Assembly: GCF_025717515.1 (NCBI RefSeq)
Contig: NZ_JAJIRN010000011.1
Span: 62,001 to 126,000 of the forward strand
Length of the DNA: 64,000 nucleotides
Direction: 5' to 3'
DNA from: Roseateles oligotrophus
GTDB taxonomy: Bacteria > Pseudomonadota > Gammaproteobacteria > Burkholderiales > Burkholderiaceae_C
Part shown: positions 62,720 to 64,000 of the stretch, one piece after another
How positions within the stretch are numbered: position 1 is the stretch's first letter
Layout: the number at the start of each line of letters is the position of its first letter
Program-made: the position numbers and the translations under genes
Notes under the pieces: model-generated
Database searches by the model: none
The model's input: the letters and a program-made list of their open reading frames with translations, nothing else
What the model was told of the DNA's origin: nothing

Positions 62720-63343
62720 ATGTCAGAAACCAAAACATTGCTCAGCCCCAGTCGCCGGACCAAGGAGGCGGCGATCTGCGCCGAGGCCGAACGGCAGTTT
62801 GCGCAATTCGGCTTCGAGGGGGTGTCGCTGGAGACGATTGCTGCCGGCTTGAAGCTGAGTCGGCACAATCTGCTCTATTACTTCCCCAGCAAAGAAGCGC
62901 TCTATCGGCGCGTGCTGGACGAGGTCTTGAATGAATGGCTGGCCCGCATGGACGGGCTGGTTTCCGGCCATGACCCGGCCGCCGCGATGCGCGACTATAT
63001 TGCGGCCAAGCTGCGTTTTTCACGCGAGAGGCCGGCCGGCTCGCAGGTGTTTGCGCGTGAGGTGATGGCCGGAGCGCCGCGTTTTCGGGACGCGATCGAG
63101 GGTCGGGTCTTGCCTGCCTTGCGGGCCGATGTGCAGACCTTTGAGCGCTGGGCCGACGCCGGCCTGGTGGCCCGGCTCGACTACCGGCACCTGATGTTCA
63201 CCATCTGGGCCAGCACCCAAGCCTATGCCGATCAGGCCGCTCAGTTCGCGATTCTTTTAGGCAAGCCGGCTTTGGAGTCAGCGGACTTTGAGGCGGCGGA
63301 GAAGCTGATTACGGGGCAGGTGCTGGCGGGGTTGAAGGTCTAG
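62720..63343 (+). CDS. TetR-family regulator, RutR-like
   Basis: This 207-residue repressor-type protein has an N-terminal helix-turn-helix (ICAEAERQFAQFGFEGVSLETIAAGLKLSRHNLLYYFPSKEALY, residues ~18-60) and a TetR_C_13-type ligand domain (FSRERPAGSQVFAREVMAGAPRF, WASTQAYADQAAQF). RutR of E. coli, the uracil/thymine sensor, shows the same S-N-Q/VFANEI-like stretch. It is transcribed divergently from the pyrimidine operon with a RutR-like palindrome between. The start ATG 62720 gives the family N-terminus; the reading frame is open upstream to 62261 but that part overlaps preT and is not coding. Confidence 0.88.
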   Translation: MSETKTLLSPSRRTKEAAICAEAERQFAQFGFEGVSLETIAAGLKLSRHNLLYYFPSKEALYRRVLDEVLNEWLARMDGLVSGHDPAAAMRDYIAAKLRFSRERPAGSQVFAREVMAGAPRFRDAIEGRVLPALRADVQTFERWADAGLVARLDYRHLMFTIWASTQAYADQAAQFAILLGKPALESADFEAAEKLITGQVLAGLKV

Positions 63344-63357
63344 CCCGCCCAGGCAGT

Positions 63358-63531
63358 GCATGCGATTCTGGTGATCGCTCACTTTGCTGCGCAAAATGAG
63401 CGATCACCGAACAGAACGCATGCCCTAACGGGCATTCTGTTCTGGTGTGCACCCGCCGCTCACGCGGCTTCACTTTGCTTGGCAGCAAAGTGAGTGCACT
63501 CCAAATCGCATGCGGCCCTGGCGGGCCAGGG
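63358..63531. repeat. Cluster of palindromes between tetR and argF
   Basis: The 200-base gap contains three hairpins. The first has GGTGATCGCTCA (63370-63381) pairing with TGAGCGATCACC (63397-63408), flanked by GCATGCG...CGCATGC arms. The second has TCACTTTGCT (63470-63479) with AGCAAAGTGA (63484-63493). The third is CCCTGGC-GG-GCCAGGG (63516-63531). Core sequences CACTTTGCT and GCGCATGC recur, so it looks like a REP-type mosaic. It may stop transcription from both convergent genes. Confidence 0.75.
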
Positions 63532-63544
63532 GCACCTCGGCTTG

Positions 63545-64000
63545 TCAGCCGATGCGCCCCAGCAGAAGGTACTCCATGAGTGCCTTCTGCACATGCATGC
63601 GATTTTCTGCCTCGTCCCAGACGACGGATTGGGGGCCGTCGATGACGTCGGCGGTGACTTCTTCGCCCCGGTGCGCGGGCAGGCAATGCATGAACAAGGC
63701 GTCCGGCTTGGCCACGCCCATCATCTCGGCGTCAACACACCAGTCGGCAAAGGCCTCTCGGCGCTTTTCGTTCTCGGCTTCATAACCCATGCTGGTCCAT
63801 ACATCGGTGGTGACCAGATCGGCGCCGCGGCAGGCCTCCAAAGGGTTTTTGAAAACCTTGTAGCAATCGCTGTTCTGAATGCCGGCGACCACCGGGTCGA
63901 CCTCATAACCACTCGGCGTGCTGACATGCACGGTGAAGCCCAGGATCTCGGCCGCCTGCAGCCAGGTGTTGGCCATATTGTTGCCGTCACCGACCCAGGC
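63545..64000 (-). CDS. argF: Ornithine carbamoyltransferase, C-terminal part (partial)
   Basis: This is the last ~150 residues of ornithine carbamoyltransferase, which makes citrulline from ornithine and carbamoyl phosphate in arginine synthesis. The N-terminal carbamoyl-phosphate domain is beyond the window end; the frame continues to base 64000 (AWVGDGNNMANTW). The signature FMHCLPAHRGEEV (ornithine/catalytic Cys loop) and VWDEAENRMHVQKALMEYLL are present. The C-terminus is complete. It is an arginine-synthesis gene and separate from the arginine-degradation genes at 48-50 kb. Confidence 0.94.
   Translation of the reverse strand, partial: AWVGDGNNMANTWLQAAEILGFTVHVSTPSGYEVDPVVAGIQNSDCYKVFKNPLEACRGADLVTTDVWTSMGYEAENEKRREAFADWCVDAEMMGVAKPDALFMHCLPAHRGEEVTADVIDGPQSVVWDEAENRMHVQKALMEYLLLGRIG

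Overview
The window is high-GC bacterial DNA, densely packed, with many ATGA start/stop overlaps. The gene families (Glk-HexR fusion, PEP-CTERM protein, reductive pyrimidine operon, TonB receptors paired with a 'tryptophan halogenase') suggest a Betaproteobacterium of the Burkholderiales, probably the aquatic Roseateles/Paucibacter-like group. That placement is inference from gene content; there is no rRNA in the window.

Region 1 (1-39.1 kb) is one large alpha-glucan locus. After the tail of methionine aminopeptidase come a secreted pullulanase, a two-gene copper module (cupredoxin and CueR-type MerR regulator), a MalZ-type glucosidase, a glycine-zipper protein, a MalT-like LuxR regulator lacking the ATPase domain, a MATE exporter, a glucokinase fused to an RpiR/HexR regulator, a second glucokinase, a Caulobacter-type TonB receptor and a flavin-dependent halogenase homologue. 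A minus-strand operon then encodes MalK-MalE-MalF-MalG, a neopullulanase-like GH13 enzyme, an alpha-amylase, an esterase and a SusA-like neopullulanase. Divergent from malK runs glgP-glgB-glgX-malQ. The apparent logic is: outer-surface or periplasmic cutting of alpha-glucan, TonB-driven uptake, ABC import, and cytoplasmic phosphorolysis, debranching and transglycosylation to glucose and glucose-1-P, with glucose phosphorylated by the glucokinases. A 15-bp palindrome, TGTAGT-N3-ACTACA, recurs in front of these genes. It has the form of a HexR operator, so the Glk-HexR fusion may control the locus.

Region 2 (39.2-49.9 kb) starts with an orphan NarL-type response regulator. It continues with a second TonB receptor, divergent from a secreted cyanophycinase, an M14-type zinc amidohydrolase, a YfcC-type permease, a DJ-1/AraC regulator and two AstA-like arginine succinyltransferase subunits. 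I read this as a cyanophycin (poly-Asp-Arg) utilisation locus feeding arginine into the succinyltransferase pathway. It is the most interesting system in the window.

Region 3 (50.0-55.7 kb) is mixed: a small membrane protein with a diguanylate cyclase, an orphan ParB-like protein, a PEP-CTERM Asp-box protein, a basic Ala/Lys-rich phasin- or H1-like protein and a small secreted protein with a Gly/Lys/His tail.

Region 4 (55.8-63.3 kb) is a reductive pyrimidine-degradation operon (preT-preA-NCS1 permease-dihydropyrimidinase-amidohydrolase). A divergent TetR regulator and a RutR-like operator lie at its head. The window ends in ornithine carbamoyltransferase (argF, partial) behind a 200-bp palindrome-rich spacer. 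I saw no tRNA, rRNA, CRISPR array, transposase or phage gene.
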